Source: an uncultured Alphaproteobacteria bacterium (lineage in GTDB: Bacteria > Pseudomonadota > Alphaproteobacteria > Rickettsiales > UBA1997). Taken from it: a stretch of 50,503 nt of DNA. The translations under genes and the position numbers were made by a program. Shown piece after piece: positions 9,537 through 19,428 of the stretch. The notes beneath the pieces were generated by a model that saw nothing but the letters and a program-made list of their open reading frames with translations, was not told the DNA's origin and did not search any database. The DNA is taken from assembly GCA_949298005.1 (NCBI GenBank), contig CASFUN010000033.1, forward strand, positions 1 to 50,503. The letters run 5' to 3'. Position 1 is the stretch's first letter. Each line of letters opens with the position of its first letter.

Positions 9537-9761
9537 AGTTTATTTTGAATAATATTTTCTTTTAAGAAGAAATTAACTTAAATGATATTTTTATAAATTA
9601 AAATTTAAATATACTGTAGGGTTATCATCATTAAATAGTGTATAAAAGTATAAAATGAACAAATAGTAACAAATTTTTAGAAAAATGTAAAAATGATTAC
9701 GAAAATAACTAAAATACTGATATTAAATTTGTATTAAAATTAGTATCTAGAGTTATTTGAA

Positions 9762-10886
9762 TTAATTTACAAAATTATTAAAATTATTTTTTAATAATAT
9801 TAATTTTGTTTTAAGTATTATATATTTATTTTTAAAAAACATAGAAATACTATAGTAGTCTCTAACTAAAGAATCCACATTTGCAAGTTTATAACTATAT
9901 AGACACACTGATACAAGTATACAGAAAGAAAACAAAAAAGTTGTATTTACACCAATAACAGGCCTTATTATATTACTAGTTTCTGATATATTTTCTACAT
10001 TTTTCATTCTATTTCTAGTACTAGGATGTGAGGAAAATATTGAAAAATAACCACTATCACCCAAAAGACTCAATGCTTTTGACATTTCTATACCACCTAT
10101 GACTTTTGCTCCTTGGGGGTCTGCCCTATACTCAATACCTTTGCTAATTTGTAATTTTACAAATTTATATATGTTTAGAACTACAAATTTATAAAAAAAA
10201 TTTATTAAAAAATCCAAAAAATTATAAAGCGATTCTATTGCAATAGATATATATCTACCAAAAACAGGTAATATATTTATAATTTTTATAAATGATATAA
10301 ATATAATCCAAATTATTCTTGAAACAAAATTATTTGCTTGTTCATTTATTATTAACAGTAGTGCTGTGAAATAGTCTTTATTAATTATATGTGATATTTC
10401 ATGTCCCATTATACCCTTTATGTAAGTTATGAATTGTTCTCTATTGTCAGTTTCTGATCTATATAAATTTAGAAGACCCGTTGTTAATATTATTATGTTT
10501 TGTCTCAGACCACCAACAGCATATGCATTTACTTCATCAGATTTATTTATGTAAAGCTTTATGTCTGTTCTATTGAATTTTTGTTTTGTTTTTTCAAAAG
10601 CCTCAGATATATCATTGTATTTGTTGTCTTTAATCGCTAATATACTTCTTTTGGCATAGTATCTAACACTTGAAGAAAAGCAGAAATCAAAAAATAAGGA
10701 AATTAGCATTAAAGCTGTTGTTGCAGATATAGATAAAAATACTAGTGATTCGACATAACGGCTTTGAGCAGAAGTCGCTAAAAAATATTTTCCTAAAATT
10801 AGAAAAGTTAAAGGGCTAAGAACAACTATAAAATTTAATATACTTAATATATAAACCAGTATGAAACCTAATATTTTCTGTAGCAT
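9762..10886 (-). CDS. M48-family membrane zinc metalloprotease (HtpX-like)
   Basis: A 374-residue integral membrane protease. Two N-terminal hydrophobic helices (5-35, 45-70) precede the catalytic zinc motif HEISH (162-166). Two more hydrophobic segments follow (about 188-212 and 222-240), then EYRAD at 252-256, supplying the third zinc ligand E252, and a C-terminal SSHPSTRNRMKN block typical of M48 peptidases. HtpX/M48B members degrade misfolded membrane proteins. A further hydrophobic stretch lies near 318-336. It starts 7 bases after greA and is probably co-transcribed with it. Confidence 0.88.
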   Translation of the reverse strand: MLQKILGFILVYILSILNFIVVLSPLTFLILGKYFLATSAQSRYVESLVFLSISATTALMLISLFFDFCFSSSVRYYAKRSILAIKDNKYNDISEAFEKTKQKFNRTDIKLYINKSDEVNAYAVGGLRQNIIILTTGLLNLYRSETDNREQFITYIKGIMGHEISHIINKDYFTALLLIINEQANNFVSRIIWIIFISFIKIINILPVFGRYISIAIESLYNFLDFLINFFYKFVVLNIYKFVKLQISKGIEYRADPQGAKVIGGIEMSKALSLLGDSGYFSIFSSHPSTRNRMKNVENISETSNIIRPVIGVNTTFLFSFCILVSVCLYSYKLANVDSLVRDYYSISMFFKNKYIILKTKLILLKNNFNNFVN

Positions 10887-10893
10887 ATTTTCC

Positions 10894-11370
10894 TCATATA
10901 TTCCATTTTATATTAGTTATTTCGTAGTATTTTATACCACTTGGAACTTTAATTTCAACAGATTCACCAATTGTTTTTCCTGCAAGAGCTCGACCTATTG
11001 GTGAATCTATAGATATAATATTTTTTTCTAAATTTGATTCGAATTCGCTAAGAAGTGTGTAAATTATTTCTTTCTCAGTATCTTCATCTACCAAATGTAC
11101 AGTAGCACCGAAATCAATTATATCTCCTGATATTTTACTAATATCAACTATATCTGCATTTGATAATTTTTCATTTAATGAAGTTATCATTGCTTCATTT
11201 ATAATTTGTTTTTCCTTTGAAGAACTATATTCTGCATTTTCGCTTAAGTCACCTAGCTCTATTGCTTCGCCTATTGCTTTTGATATTTTTGGTCTTTCTA
11301 TATGTATTAATCTTTCCAGTTCCTTTTTTAGTTTTTCGTATCCATCTCTGGTTATTTTAAATCTCTGCAT
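10894..11370 (-). CDS. greA: transcription elongation factor GreA
   Basis: GreA enters the secondary channel of RNA polymerase and stimulates cleavage of backtracked transcripts. The 158 residues show the N-terminal coiled coil with GDLSENAEYSSSKEKQ (42-57), containing the acidic tip D/E residues, and the FKBP-like C domain with SPIGRALAGKTIGESVEI. Full length for the family. It is divergent from recA across 194 bases and followed by the M48 protease gene. Confidence 0.97.
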   Translation of the reverse strand: MQRFKITRDGYEKLKKELERLIHIERPKISKAIGEAIELGDLSENAEYSSSKEKQIINEAMITSLNEKLSNADIVDISKISGDIIDFGATVHLVDEDTEKEIIYTLLSEFESNLEKNIISIDSPIGRALAGKTIGESVEIKVPSGIKYYEITNIKWNI

Positions 11371-11453
11371 ACGCTTATTCTCATTTATAAAAAATTAGTT
11401 TTACTAATTATAGTATTACTTAATATTAATATTTTGATAAAAATCAAGAAGTA

Positions 11454-11482
11454 TTGTTAATGGTATATTTTTACAGTAATTA
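11454..11482 (+). promoter_or_regulatory. possible promoter of recA
   Basis: TTGTTA (11454-11459) and TAATTA (11477-11482) with a 17-base spacer, about 80 bases upstream of recA. The -10 match is poor. I see no paired GTTC/GAAC repeats of the alphaproteobacterial SOS box in the greA-recA gap, only one GTTCGAA just before the start codon. Confidence 0.3.
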
Positions 11483-11564
11483 TTAACTTATTTTACCACA
11501 AAAACACTCATTTACTTTTAATAAAAGTAAAGATATAATTATAGATATCAATATTGTTCGAATT

Positions 11565-12632
11565 ATGGCTAAAGAAGAAAGAGTTACTGAAAATACAAAC
11601 AAAATAAATCCAGAAAAAAGAAAAGCTATAGACATAGCTTTAGCACAAATAGATAAACAATTTGGAAAAGGTTCGGCCATGAGATTTGGTCAGAGACCAA
11701 TAGAAAATATACAAGTAATACCTTCCGGTTCTTTAGCAATAGATACAGCTTTAGGTGTTGGTGGTTATCCACGAGGTAGAATAGTAGAAATTTATGGTTC
11801 AGAAAGTTCTGGAAAGACAACATTAACTTTACATGCAATAGCTGAAGCTCAAAAACTCGGTTTAACATGTGCTTTTATTGATGCCGAACATGCATTTGAT
11901 CCAACTTACGCACAAGCGTTAGGTATAAATCTAGAAGAAATGATAATTTCACAACCATCTTCTGGAGAAGAGGGGCTGGAAATAGCCGATACATTGGTAA
12001 GATCAGGTGCTGTTGATTTAATAGTTATTGATTCTGTTGCTGCTCTTGTACCAAAAGTAGAACTTGACGGAAATATGGAAGACAACCAGATGGGCTTGCA
12101 AGCGAGATTAATGAGTAAGGCATTAAGAAAGCTTACTGGTTCAATTTCTAGAACTAATAGTACTGTAATTTTCATAAATCAAATTAGAATGAAAATTGGT
12201 ATCATGTTTGGTTCACCAGAGACAACTACTGGTGGTAATGCATTAAAATTTTATGCATCCGTTAGATTAGATATAAGAAGAACTGGTTCTATTAAAAATA
12301 AGGACGAAATAGTTGGTAATACAACTGTTGTAAAAGTTGTTAAAAACAAGGTTGCTCCACCATTTAGAATAGCAAATTTTGAAATATGCTATGGGGAAGG
12401 TATATCTAAACTTGGTGAAATAGTTGACCTAGGTGCTGAATATGATATAATAGAAAAGTCTGGTTCTTGGTATTCATACAATAGCGAAAGACTTGGACAA
12501 GGTAAAGAAAATATAAAAGAATATCTTAAAAATAATCCTAAGTTAGCTGATGAGATAGAAAAAAAGATAAGAGAGAAGCTAAAAGTTGTACCAGCTAAAC
12601 TAGTTGTTGGTGGAGAAGTACCGGAAGAATAA
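11565..12632 (+). CDS. recA: recombinase RecA
   Basis: A DNA-dependent ATPase that forms filaments on single-stranded DNA and drives homologous recombination and SOS induction. The 355 residues include Walker A GSESSGKTT (78-86), Walker B LIVIDSVAAL, the L1/L2 loop regions (NQIRMKIGIMFGSPETTTGG) and an intact C-terminal domain. No intein. It heads the cluster recA-miaA-DUF2628-nth, with 8 bases between recA and miaA, so it is probably the first gene of an operon. Confidence 0.98.
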   Translation: MAKEERVTENTNKINPEKRKAIDIALAQIDKQFGKGSAMRFGQRPIENIQVIPSGSLAIDTALGVGGYPRGRIVEIYGSESSGKTTLTLHAIAEAQKLGLTCAFIDAEHAFDPTYAQALGINLEEMIISQPSSGEEGLEIADTLVRSGAVDLIVIDSVAALVPKVELDGNMEDNQMGLQARLMSKALRKLTGSISRTNSTVIFINQIRMKIGIMFGSPETTTGGNALKFYASVRLDIRRTGSIKNKDEIVGNTTVVKVVKNKVAPPFRIANFEICYGEGISKLGEIVDLGAEYDIIEKSGSWYSYNSERLGQGKENIKEYLKNNPKLADEIEKKIREKLKVVPAKLVVGGEVPEE

Positions 12633-12640
12633 TTACATAA

Positions 12641-13579
12641 GTGACTAATAAAATAATAGTAATATCTGGTATTACTGCTTCTGGAAAATCAGAATTAGGT
12701 TTGATATTAGCACAAAAAATTGATGGCATAATTATAAATGCTGATTCTATGCAGATTTATAAATGTCTACCGATTTTGTCTGCACAACCAGATAAAAATA
12801 ATTTATTAGCAGTTGATCACAGGTTATATAGTTTTTTATCGCCATATAGCTTAAATAGTGTTTTTGATTGGATATCATTGGCTATTGCGGAAATCAATGA
12901 TGCATTTTTATCTAATAAAGTACCTATAATTGTTGGTGGAACAGGCATGTATATAACTAGATTAATTAATGGGATCAGGAACACTCCAACAACAGATAAA
13001 AATTTAAGAAATGAATTAAGTGATTTATATGAAAAAATTGGCTGGAACAATTTTTTTGAAACAGTTAACAAAATAGATCCTGAATCAGCTCAAAAAATTA
13101 AGAAAAATGACAAACAAAGACTCATAAGAATTTATGAGGTTTACAAACTTAGTGGCAAGAAAGCTTCAGTTTTAGAAAAAGAAAAAAATACAAATTTTTT
13201 TGAGAGAGAAAATATTTTTCATATAAATGTGTTACCTGAAAGGGGTGTTATATATCATAGATGTGAAGAAAGATTTAGAAAAATTTTAGTTAATGCAATT
13301 GACGAAGTTAAAATACTTATAAATAATTATCCAAATATTTTAGATAAATATTATCCAATACAGAATACCATAGGTTTAATTCAAATTAGTAAATATTTAA
13401 ATAACAATATAAATTATGAAGAAATGTTTGATTTAAGTGTAAGAGAAACGAGGCGATACGCAAAAAGGCAATATACTTGGTTTAGAAATCAGTTTCAATA
13501 TGTTGACTTTTTATTTGATAAGATACCAAATATATCTAACATCGATATTTTATTAAAAAAATTAGGTCAATTTTTATGA
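12641..13579 (+). CDS. miaA: tRNA dimethylallyltransferase, GTG start
   Basis: Adds a dimethylallyl group to A37 of tRNAs reading U-starting codons. The P-loop GITASGKSELG (residues 9-19), NADSMQIYK, the GGTGMYI motif (101-107) and the C-terminal ETRRYAKRQYTWFRNQ block are all present. 312 residues, full length. Translation starts at GTG 12641, 8 bases after recA. The 3' end overlaps the next gene in an ATGA arrangement, implying coupled translation. Confidence 0.95.
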   Translation: MTNKIIVISGITASGKSELGLILAQKIDGIIINADSMQIYKCLPILSAQPDKNNLLAVDHRLYSFLSPYSLNSVFDWISLAIAEINDAFLSNKVPIIVGGTGMYITRLINGIRNTPTTDKNLRNELSDLYEKIGWNNFFETVNKIDPESAQKIKKNDKQRLIRIYEVYKLSGKKASVLEKEKNTNFFERENIFHINVLPERGVIYHRCEERFRKILVNAIDEVKILINNYPNILDKYYPIQNTIGLIQISKYLNNNINYEEMFDLSVRETRRYAKRQYTWFRNQFQYVDFLFDKIPNISNIDILLKKLGQFL

Positions 13580-13965
13580 AATCTTACAGTATATTTATAA
13601 AGAAAAACAAAGAAAACGAATCGGTTGATGATGTTATTTTAGTAAAAGAAGGATTTAATTTTTATGCTTTAATTTTCAATATATTATGGTTTTTATTCAA
13701 AAAGATGTGGATATGTTCTATAGTATTCATTATTATAATTCCTTCAATATTATACATTTTTAGTCATTTTGTAGCTTTTCCTATAATTTTGTTAATATTA
13801 GTTTTTATCGGTCTTGAAGCGAATGATTTATTGATAAAAAAATTTCAAAAAAGTGATTATTACTTTGTTGGTTATAGCACTGGTAACGACGAAAAAGAAG
13901 CTAAACTTAGATTTTTAGATAGTTTAAATCAAGAAAATAAAGATAAAAACAAAATAATTTATTAA
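13576..13965 (+). CDS. DUF2628 family small membrane protein
   Basis: A 129-residue protein. The N-terminal half has the DUF2628 pattern VKEGFNFYALIFNILWFLF (27-45), followed by two hydrophobic segments at about 48-67 and 70-85 and a soluble tail with FVGYSTGNDEKEAKLRFL. The family is common in alphaproteobacteria and has no established function; it is likely an inner-membrane protein. The start codon overlaps the miaA stop, and nth follows 5 bases after its own stop. Confidence 0.75.
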   Translation: MKSYSIFIKKNKENESVDDVILVKEGFNFYALIFNILWFLFKKMWICSIVFIIIIPSILYIFSHFVAFPIILLILVFIGLEANDLLIKKFQKSDYYFVGYSTGNDEKEAKLRFLDSLNQENKDKNKIIY

Positions 13966-13970
13966 AAGTT

Positions 13971-14615
13971 ATGAAGAAAATAACTAAAATTCTAGAGATT
14001 TTAGAGAAAAAATATGGAAAAGAAGAACTAACTGAATTAGATTATATCAACGAATATACACTATTAGTTGCGGTAATTCTATCAGCTCAAGCAACAGACA
14101 AGGGCGTAAATTTAGCTACGAAAGAACTTTTTGAAATTGTTAAAACTCCTGAAGAAATGGTAAATTTAGGCGTTGAAAATTTGGAAAAATACATAAAAAC
14201 AATAAATTATTATCACACTAAAGCTAAAAATATTATCAGTATGAGTGAAAAGCTAATAAGTAATTTTAATTCAAAATTGCCAGATAATATGGAAGATTTA
14301 ACTAGCCTAGATGGTGTTGGAAGAAAAACAGCAAACATAATACTAAATATAGTTTTCAATAAGCCAGCAATTGCTGTAGATACACACGTATTTCGTGTTA
14401 GTAATAGATTGGGTATAACTAATGCAAAAAATGTTTTAGAAAGTGAAAAACAATTAATGAAAATAACTCCAAAGAAACACATTAAAAATTTAAATAATAA
14501 TCTTGTAATGTTTGGTAGATATGAATGCAAAGCAATAAAACCACATTGCGACAATTGTATACTTTCTGGCTACTGTGATTATTTTAAGAAAAATGGTGCC
14601 CAGAGGCAGAATTGA
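13971..14615 (+). CDS. nth: endonuclease III (DNA glycosylase/AP lyase)
   Basis: A base-excision repair enzyme removing oxidised pyrimidines. The helix-hairpin-helix LDGVGRKTAN contains catalytic K119, VDTHVFR contains D137, and four Cys (186, 193, 196, 202) in C-x6-C-x2-C-x5-C spacing bind the 4Fe-4S cluster. 214 residues, full length. The last seven codons and the stop are the antisense of the 3' end of tRNA-Phe (22-base overlap), so the C-terminal residues after the cluster are dictated by the tRNA sequence. Confidence 0.97.
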   Translation: MKKITKILEILEKKYGKEELTELDYINEYTLLVAVILSAQATDKGVNLATKELFEIVKTPEEMVNLGVENLEKYIKTINYYHTKAKNIISMSEKLISNFNSKLPDNMEDLTSLDGVGRKTANIILNIVFNKPAIAVDTHVFRVSNRLGITNAKNVLESEKQLMKITPKKHIKNLNNNLVMFGRYECKAIKPHCDNCILSGYCDYFKKNGAQRQN

Positions 14616-14669
14616 ACTGCCGACACAAGGATTTTCAGTCCTTTGCTCTACCAACTGAGCTATCTGGGC
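14594..14669 (-). tRNA. tRNA-Phe(GAA)
   Basis: Acceptor GCCCAGA/TCTGGGC, D arm TAGCTCAGTTGGTAGAGC, anticodon loop CTGAAAA giving GAA, T arm GGCAGTTCAATTCTGCC, and encoded CCA at 14594-14596. The CCA and 3' acceptor side overlap the nth coding end on the other strand. It follows priA on the same strand after about 76 bases. Confidence 0.97.
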
Positions 14670-14745
14670 ACAACATTTACATAGAATAATAAATAAAAAA
14701 TGCTTAAAAGCAATATCTATGTTGTTAATTTTAGCCTCATATCTA

Positions 14746-16734
14746 TTATATAATATTGTACGGATTTATATCAATTTTAATTCTAATATTTGACTGAAAT
14801 TTTGTATTTTTTAGAGCTGAGACAATGAGTTTTTGAATATTAATATTAAGTTTTGTTTTAACCAAAATTCTGATTCTAAAATTATTACCAACTTTATAAG
14901 GTGAAGACTGAGTTGGACCAAATATTTCAATATTATCATCATTTGATGGCATATTTCTAATAATTTCTTTAGCTTTATTGTAAACCATCATTTCATTTTG
15001 GCCACTTAGAATAATCATAGCAATCTTTCCATATGGAGGCAGTTCAGCAAATTTACGATTCTCTTTTTCAAATTCTATTAGTTGTTGTTTGTTGTTATTT
15101 TTCATTGCTTGAATAATTATATTATCTGGAGTATATGTTTGTATTATAGCTTTACCTTTAGTTTCACGTCTACCAGCTCTACCAACAACCTGTGTTAACA
15201 ATTGATAAGTTCTCTCAGTTGATCTAAAATTTGCACCAAATAAGCTTGCATCCGCATCCAGTACGCCTATTAAGTTAAGATTTGGAAAATCGTAACCTTT
15301 CGTTATAATTTGAGTACCTATTATTATGTCTACTTCTCCATTTGATATTTTTCTAGTTACTTCTTTTATCTTTTTGTTACTTTGCACTGTGTCGCTTGTT
15401 ATAATAATTGTTTTTTTATTTGGAAAAAGTTGATTAATTTCACTTTCTATTTTCTCAACACCAGGGCCAAAGAAAATTATTGAATTTTCAATACTACAAT
15501 TTGGACATATATCTACGTTTTTTGTTCTATAGCCGCATTGATGGCAAAGCAATGTATTATTATCTTTATGAACCGTTAGTGCTACTGAACATTGTGGACA
15601 TATAAATCTATATCCACACTCACTACATAATGCTATCGGTGCATATCCTCTACGATTCATGTATAGTAACACTTGTTGCTTTTTATCTAATATTTCTTCA
15701 ATCGTTTCTTTTAATTTTTGAGAAATATATCTGTCTTTTTTTAATTTTTCTTTCTTTAAATCAACAAGTTCTATGTCCGGTTCTATAGATTTACCAAATC
15801 GTGACTTCAAAAAAATGTGGTGATATTTTTTATTATCTGAGTTTACTAAACTTTCAATTGATGGTGTAGCACTACCTAAAATAATTTTGCAATTTTCTAT
15901 TTTAGCTCTTAATACTGCCATATCTCTACCGTTGTAACAGCCATTATCAGTTTGCTTGTAAGAATTGTCATGTTCTTCATCTACTACTATTAATTTTAGA
16001 TTATTAAATGGTAGAAATAGTGCTGATCTTGCACCTATAACGATTCTTATTTTTCCATAGTTTATTCCATTCCATATTGCGTTTTTATATGAACTTGTTA
16101 CTTCTGAATGCCATATTACTACATCTTTTGTTTGAAATTGTGAATTAAATCTATCTATAAAATGTGACGTTAGGGCTATTTCTGGTAATAGAAATAACAT
16201 TTGTGATTTTTTGTCTTGCTCTAATATTTTTTTGAATAGGTGGAAATATATCTCTGTTTTTCCAGAACCGGTAGCACCTTCTAATAGAATCGGTTTATTA
16301 TCTAGAGACATAAGCTGTAATATTTCTTGAAAAACATTTTTTTGTTCTTCTGATAAATTATTTAATTTTATCTTAGAAATATCTATTTCAAAATTTTCGT
16401 ATTTAAATGGTCTCTTTCTTATATTCAAAAATTTTTCATTAAATATCATTTTGAATACAATTCCTGGTGGTATTAAATTATAATTGGAAACTGATTTTAT
16501 GAATTCCAGTAATTGTTCATTTAATGGCTTTATATTATGTATTTTTTGAATTGATTTTGTGACTTTTTGATTATCATCTTGTATATTTGTTAAATTTAAA
16601 ACTAAACCGATTGTATTCCTATTTTTGAATTGAATTGCAACAATATTACCCAGTTTAATTTCCGGAAATTCATCAGCTAAATAACTAAACGTACCGTTAA
16701 TTCCAAACGGCACAATTATATTAGCTAAAAGCAT
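14746..16734 (-). CDS. priA: primosomal protein N' (replication restart helicase)
   Basis: A 3'-to-5' helicase that reloads the replisome at stalled forks. The 662-residue protein has an N-terminal DNA-binding domain, Walker A LEGATGSGKTEIY, the helicase box VVDEEHD, GSATPS, and a zinc region with eight Cys as four CxxC pairs (CSEC, CPQC, CHQC, CPNC), then the C-terminal helicase motifs (GTQIITKGYDFPN, QVVGRAGR). Somewhat shorter than the E. coli enzyme but intact. It starts 5 bases after ftsZ, so it is likely expressed from the ftsA-ftsZ operon. Confidence 0.96.
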   Translation of the reverse strand: MLLANIIVPFGINGTFSYLADEFPEIKLGNIVAIQFKNRNTIGLVLNLTNIQDDNQKVTKSIQKIHNIKPLNEQLLEFIKSVSNYNLIPPGIVFKMIFNEKFLNIRKRPFKYENFEIDISKIKLNNLSEEQKNVFQEILQLMSLDNKPILLEGATGSGKTEIYFHLFKKILEQDKKSQMLFLLPEIALTSHFIDRFNSQFQTKDVVIWHSEVTSSYKNAIWNGINYGKIRIVIGARSALFLPFNNLKLIVVDEEHDNSYKQTDNGCYNGRDMAVLRAKIENCKIILGSATPSIESLVNSDNKKYHHIFLKSRFGKSIEPDIELVDLKKEKLKKDRYISQKLKETIEEILDKKQQVLLYMNRRGYAPIALCSECGYRFICPQCSVALTVHKDNNTLLCHQCGYRTKNVDICPNCSIENSIIFFGPGVEKIESEINQLFPNKKTIIITSDTVQSNKKIKEVTRKISNGEVDIIIGTQIITKGYDFPNLNLIGVLDADASLFGANFRSTERTYQLLTQVVGRAGRRETKGKAIIQTYTPDNIIIQAMKNNNKQQLIEFEKENRKFAELPPYGKIAMIILSGQNEMMVYNKAKEIIRNMPSNDDNIEIFGPTQSSPYKVGNNFRIRILVKTKLNINIQKLIVSALKNTKFQSNIRIKIDINPYNII

Positions 16735-16739
16735 TATTT

Positions 16740-18173
16740 TTACTTTTTATTCTTTCTAAAATATGCTGGTGCATTATATAGATTAATGTCTATATCGTCA
16801 TCATCTTCGTCAAACTTAAATGAACTGTTCTTTCTTTCTTCTTTTTGTCTACTAAAAAGTGAACTAAATAACCCACCTTTTTTCTCGTGCTTGTTTGTAA
16901 TATTTATATCATTCTGACGATTTCTGCTTGATTGTTTCTCTTGAACTTGGGTTTTTTGTAAAAATTCATCATACTTGGCTGTTTCACCCATATCAAAAAA
17001 ATCATCGTCTTCATCTTCTTCTACTACATTCCTGTCTTTATTTCTGCTATTTATTTTACTTCTAAGATATACTGTTCTTATTGGGCTTTCATAACTACTA
17101 TCTTGTGTTTTTTGGTTATTAAATTCATTTTCTTCGTCCGTATCTTCATCTTCATATTCTGAATTGTCCTCTTCATCAATGCCAGTTGCAAATATCGATA
17201 CACGCATTGTGTCTTCCATATTTTCATCAAAGACATTTCCAATTATTATATCAGCATAATCATTTCCTACTTCTTCTTTTATTCTTTTAGTTGCTTCTTC
17301 GTGTTCAAATAGTGTTATATCTGGTGAACCAGTTATATTTATTATTATACCTTTTGCACCTCTTATGGATACATTGTCTAGTAGTGGATTTGAAATAGCT
17401 TCTTCTACTGCTTTAACAGCTTTATTTTGTCCTTTAGCTTCTCCAGTTCCCATCATCGCTTTACCCATCTTTTTCATGACAGTTTTTACATCTGCAAAAT
17501 CAAGGTTAATAAAACCTGGTTTTGTAATTAGATCGGTTATACCTTTTACTCCTGATTTTAGGACATTGTCAACCATTTTTAGAGAATCTTGCATTCTTGT
17601 TTCTTGATTTGCAAGTCTAAATAAATTCTGATTTGGGACTATTATTAGGGTATCAACATATTTTTTTAATTCCTCTATACCCTTTTCTGCTTGTTGCATT
17701 TTCATTGTACCTTCGCTGGCAAATGGCTTTGTTACAATTGCAGCAACAAGTATATTCATTTCTTTTGCTTTTTTAGCTATTACTGGGGCTGCGCCAGTTC
17801 CAGTACCACCACCCATACCGGCAGTTATGAATACCATACTAACGTTATTTAAGACTTTTTCTATCTCTTCTATATCTTCTTCAGCTGCAGCTTTTCCAAC
17901 AAATGGGTCAGCGCCGGCACCCATACCGTTCGTTGACTTTTTACCTAAAAGAATCTTTTTTTCTATTCTTGAACTCTCAAGACTTTGGTAATCTGTATTT
18001 GCAACAACAAAATCTACATCATTCAGGTCACTATCTATCATGTTATTAACAGCATTAACACCACCACCACCTATACCAAATACCAATATCTTTGGTTTAA
18101 ATACTTCATACTTATAATTCAATGAACTTAATGCATCTTCAAGACTTATATCTCCGCTATTAAATGTTTGCAT
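16740..18173 (-). CDS. ftsZ: cell division protein FtsZ
   Basis: The tubulin-like GTPase that forms the division ring. The tubulin signature GGGTGTG lies at 121-127, with GIGGGGVNA at 34-42 and the T7 loop NLDFADVKTVM further on. A conserved core of about 330 residues is followed by a strongly acidic, low-complexity linker (runs of D and E) and the C-terminal peptide NAPAYFRKNKK, an alphaproteobacterial-style tail that would bind FtsA. 477 residues. It lies 16 bases after ftsA and 5 before priA. Confidence 0.98.
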   Translation of the reverse strand: MQTFNSGDISLEDALSSLNYKYEVFKPKILVFGIGGGGVNAVNNMIDSDLNDVDFVVANTDYQSLESSRIEKKILLGKKSTNGMGAGADPFVGKAAAEEDIEEIEKVLNNVSMVFITAGMGGGTGTGAAPVIAKKAKEMNILVAAIVTKPFASEGTMKMQQAEKGIEELKKYVDTLIIVPNQNLFRLANQETRMQDSLKMVDNVLKSGVKGITDLITKPGFINLDFADVKTVMKKMGKAMMGTGEAKGQNKAVKAVEEAISNPLLDNVSIRGAKGIIINITGSPDITLFEHEEATKRIKEEVGNDYADIIIGNVFDENMEDTMRVSIFATGIDEEDNSEYEDEDTDEENEFNNQKTQDSSYESPIRTVYLRSKINSRNKDRNVVEEDEDDDFFDMGETAKYDEFLQKTQVQEKQSSRNRQNDINITNKHEKKGGLFSSLFSRQKEERKNSSFKFDEDDDDIDINLYNAPAYFRKNKK

Positions 18174-18189
18174 TTTATAACCTCAATTG

Positions 18190-19428
18190 TTAGGATGTAA
18201 ATATTTTTGTTAAAAAACTAATTATTCTTCCTGTTATTCCACCAATACCATTTCTGTAATCTTCAAAGTCTTTCTTTTCGTTAAAGTATTTAATAAATTT
18301 TAAAATTCCAATGCTAGTCGCATAAGATGGATTTTTCATCTCATTCTCATTAATTCCTTGTGAGACAGCAAAGTTTTCTGGCCTACCAATTCTTGTTTTT
18401 ATACCAAATATTTTTGATATATAATTATCCAAACCTGGGACATTCGCAGTTCCACCAGTTATAACTATACTACCAAATGTATCCAAAAGGCCTTTTTTAT
18501 CTAGAATTCCGAGTATTAATTCAATAATTTCTTCTATTCTTGATCTAAATATATCGTTAATAATTTTTTTCTTGTTTTCAGCAGCTCTATAAGTTTCTTC
18601 CCCGTCTATGTCAATTTTTATCATTTCAGTTTCTTCTACTGGATCAAGGTACAAATTTGTATTTAGTACTTTAACTTTTTCTGCAACCGTATAAGATACA
18701 CCAATAATATTAGCTATATCATTGGTAATTATATCACCAGCGACTGGTATTGAATTTCCAAAAATAAACCTATTATTATTTATAACTGAAAATGAAGAAT
18801 TCCCAGCACCTACATCTATTACTAAAACTCCATTTTCCATCTCATAATTATTCAAAACAGACAATGCTGAAGCAAAACCATCAAATATAACATTCCTAAC
18901 CGATAAGCTTATCTTTTTAAAACAATTACTAATATTATCTATTTTATTTTTATCTGTATAAAATACATGAAGTTTAGTTTCCATTGTTTTAACTTGTGTT
19001 CCAAATGGGTTAGTTGTTTTTGTTCCGTCTAAATTGAATTCAAGTGGAACAAGATGAACTATTCTTTTCCCACTTTTATCTAGTTCTTCAACTAAATCTT
19101 CCGACATTGACATTACCATATTTTTATTAATTGTCTTACTGGTTTTAAAATGTTGTTTTGTAGTTAGAGTTTTTGATTTTAGTTTATTACCATTTATATT
19201 TATTGATACGTCATTAATATTTTTACCAAACATTTTTTCAGCTTTGCTTAAAGTCTTTATTATTACCTGTGTGGCTACTTTAATATTTATAATATTACCA
19301 TTCTGTATTCCGTTGGATTCCAATAAACTTGCTCCTTTTATAAATAGAAAACCATCTTTATCTAATTGTGCTATTAAACATACAATCTTACTTGATGCTA
19401 TATCTATGCTAACAATGGTTCTACTCAT
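18190..19428 (-). CDS. ftsA: cell division protein FtsA
   Basis: An actin-like ATPase that ties the FtsZ ring to the membrane. The 412 residues show the N-terminal SIDIASSKI phosphate loop, GNKLKSK/1C-domain region, LVIDVGAGNSSFSV (phosphate 2), and VITGGTANVPGL (adenosine motif). The end ITGRIISFLTKIF is an amphipathic helix suited to membrane targeting. First gene of ftsA-ftsZ-priA; no ftsQ or mur genes directly upstream, unlike the classical dcw cluster. Confidence 0.96.
   Translation of the reverse strand: MSRTIVSIDIASSKIVCLIAQLDKDGFLFIKGASLLESNGIQNGNIINIKVATQVIIKTLSKAEKMFGKNINDVSININGNKLKSKTLTTKQHFKTSKTINKNMVMSMSEDLVEELDKSGKRIVHLVPLEFNLDGTKTTNPFGTQVKTMETKLHVFYTDKNKIDNISNCFKKISLSVRNVIFDGFASALSVLNNYEMENGVLVIDVGAGNSSFSVINNNRFIFGNSIPVAGDIITNDIANIIGVSYTVAEKVKVLNTNLYLDPVEETEMIKIDIDGEETYRAAENKKKIINDIFRSRIEEIIELILGILDKKGLLDTFGSIVITGGTANVPGLDNYISKIFGIKTRIGRPENFAVSQGINENEMKNPSYATSIGILKFIKYFNEKKDFEDYRNGIGGITGRIISFLTKIFTS

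Noticed and set aside
11371..11564. SOS box upstream of recA
   Set aside because: Only a single GTTCGAA is present; the spaced direct repeat of the alphaproteobacterial LexA site is not found.
14697..14720. Terminator after priA (TGCTTTTAAGCA followed by T-rich sequence on the minus strand)
   Set aside because: The stem is only 4-5 bp with almost no loop and contains few G/C pairs; too weak to call.
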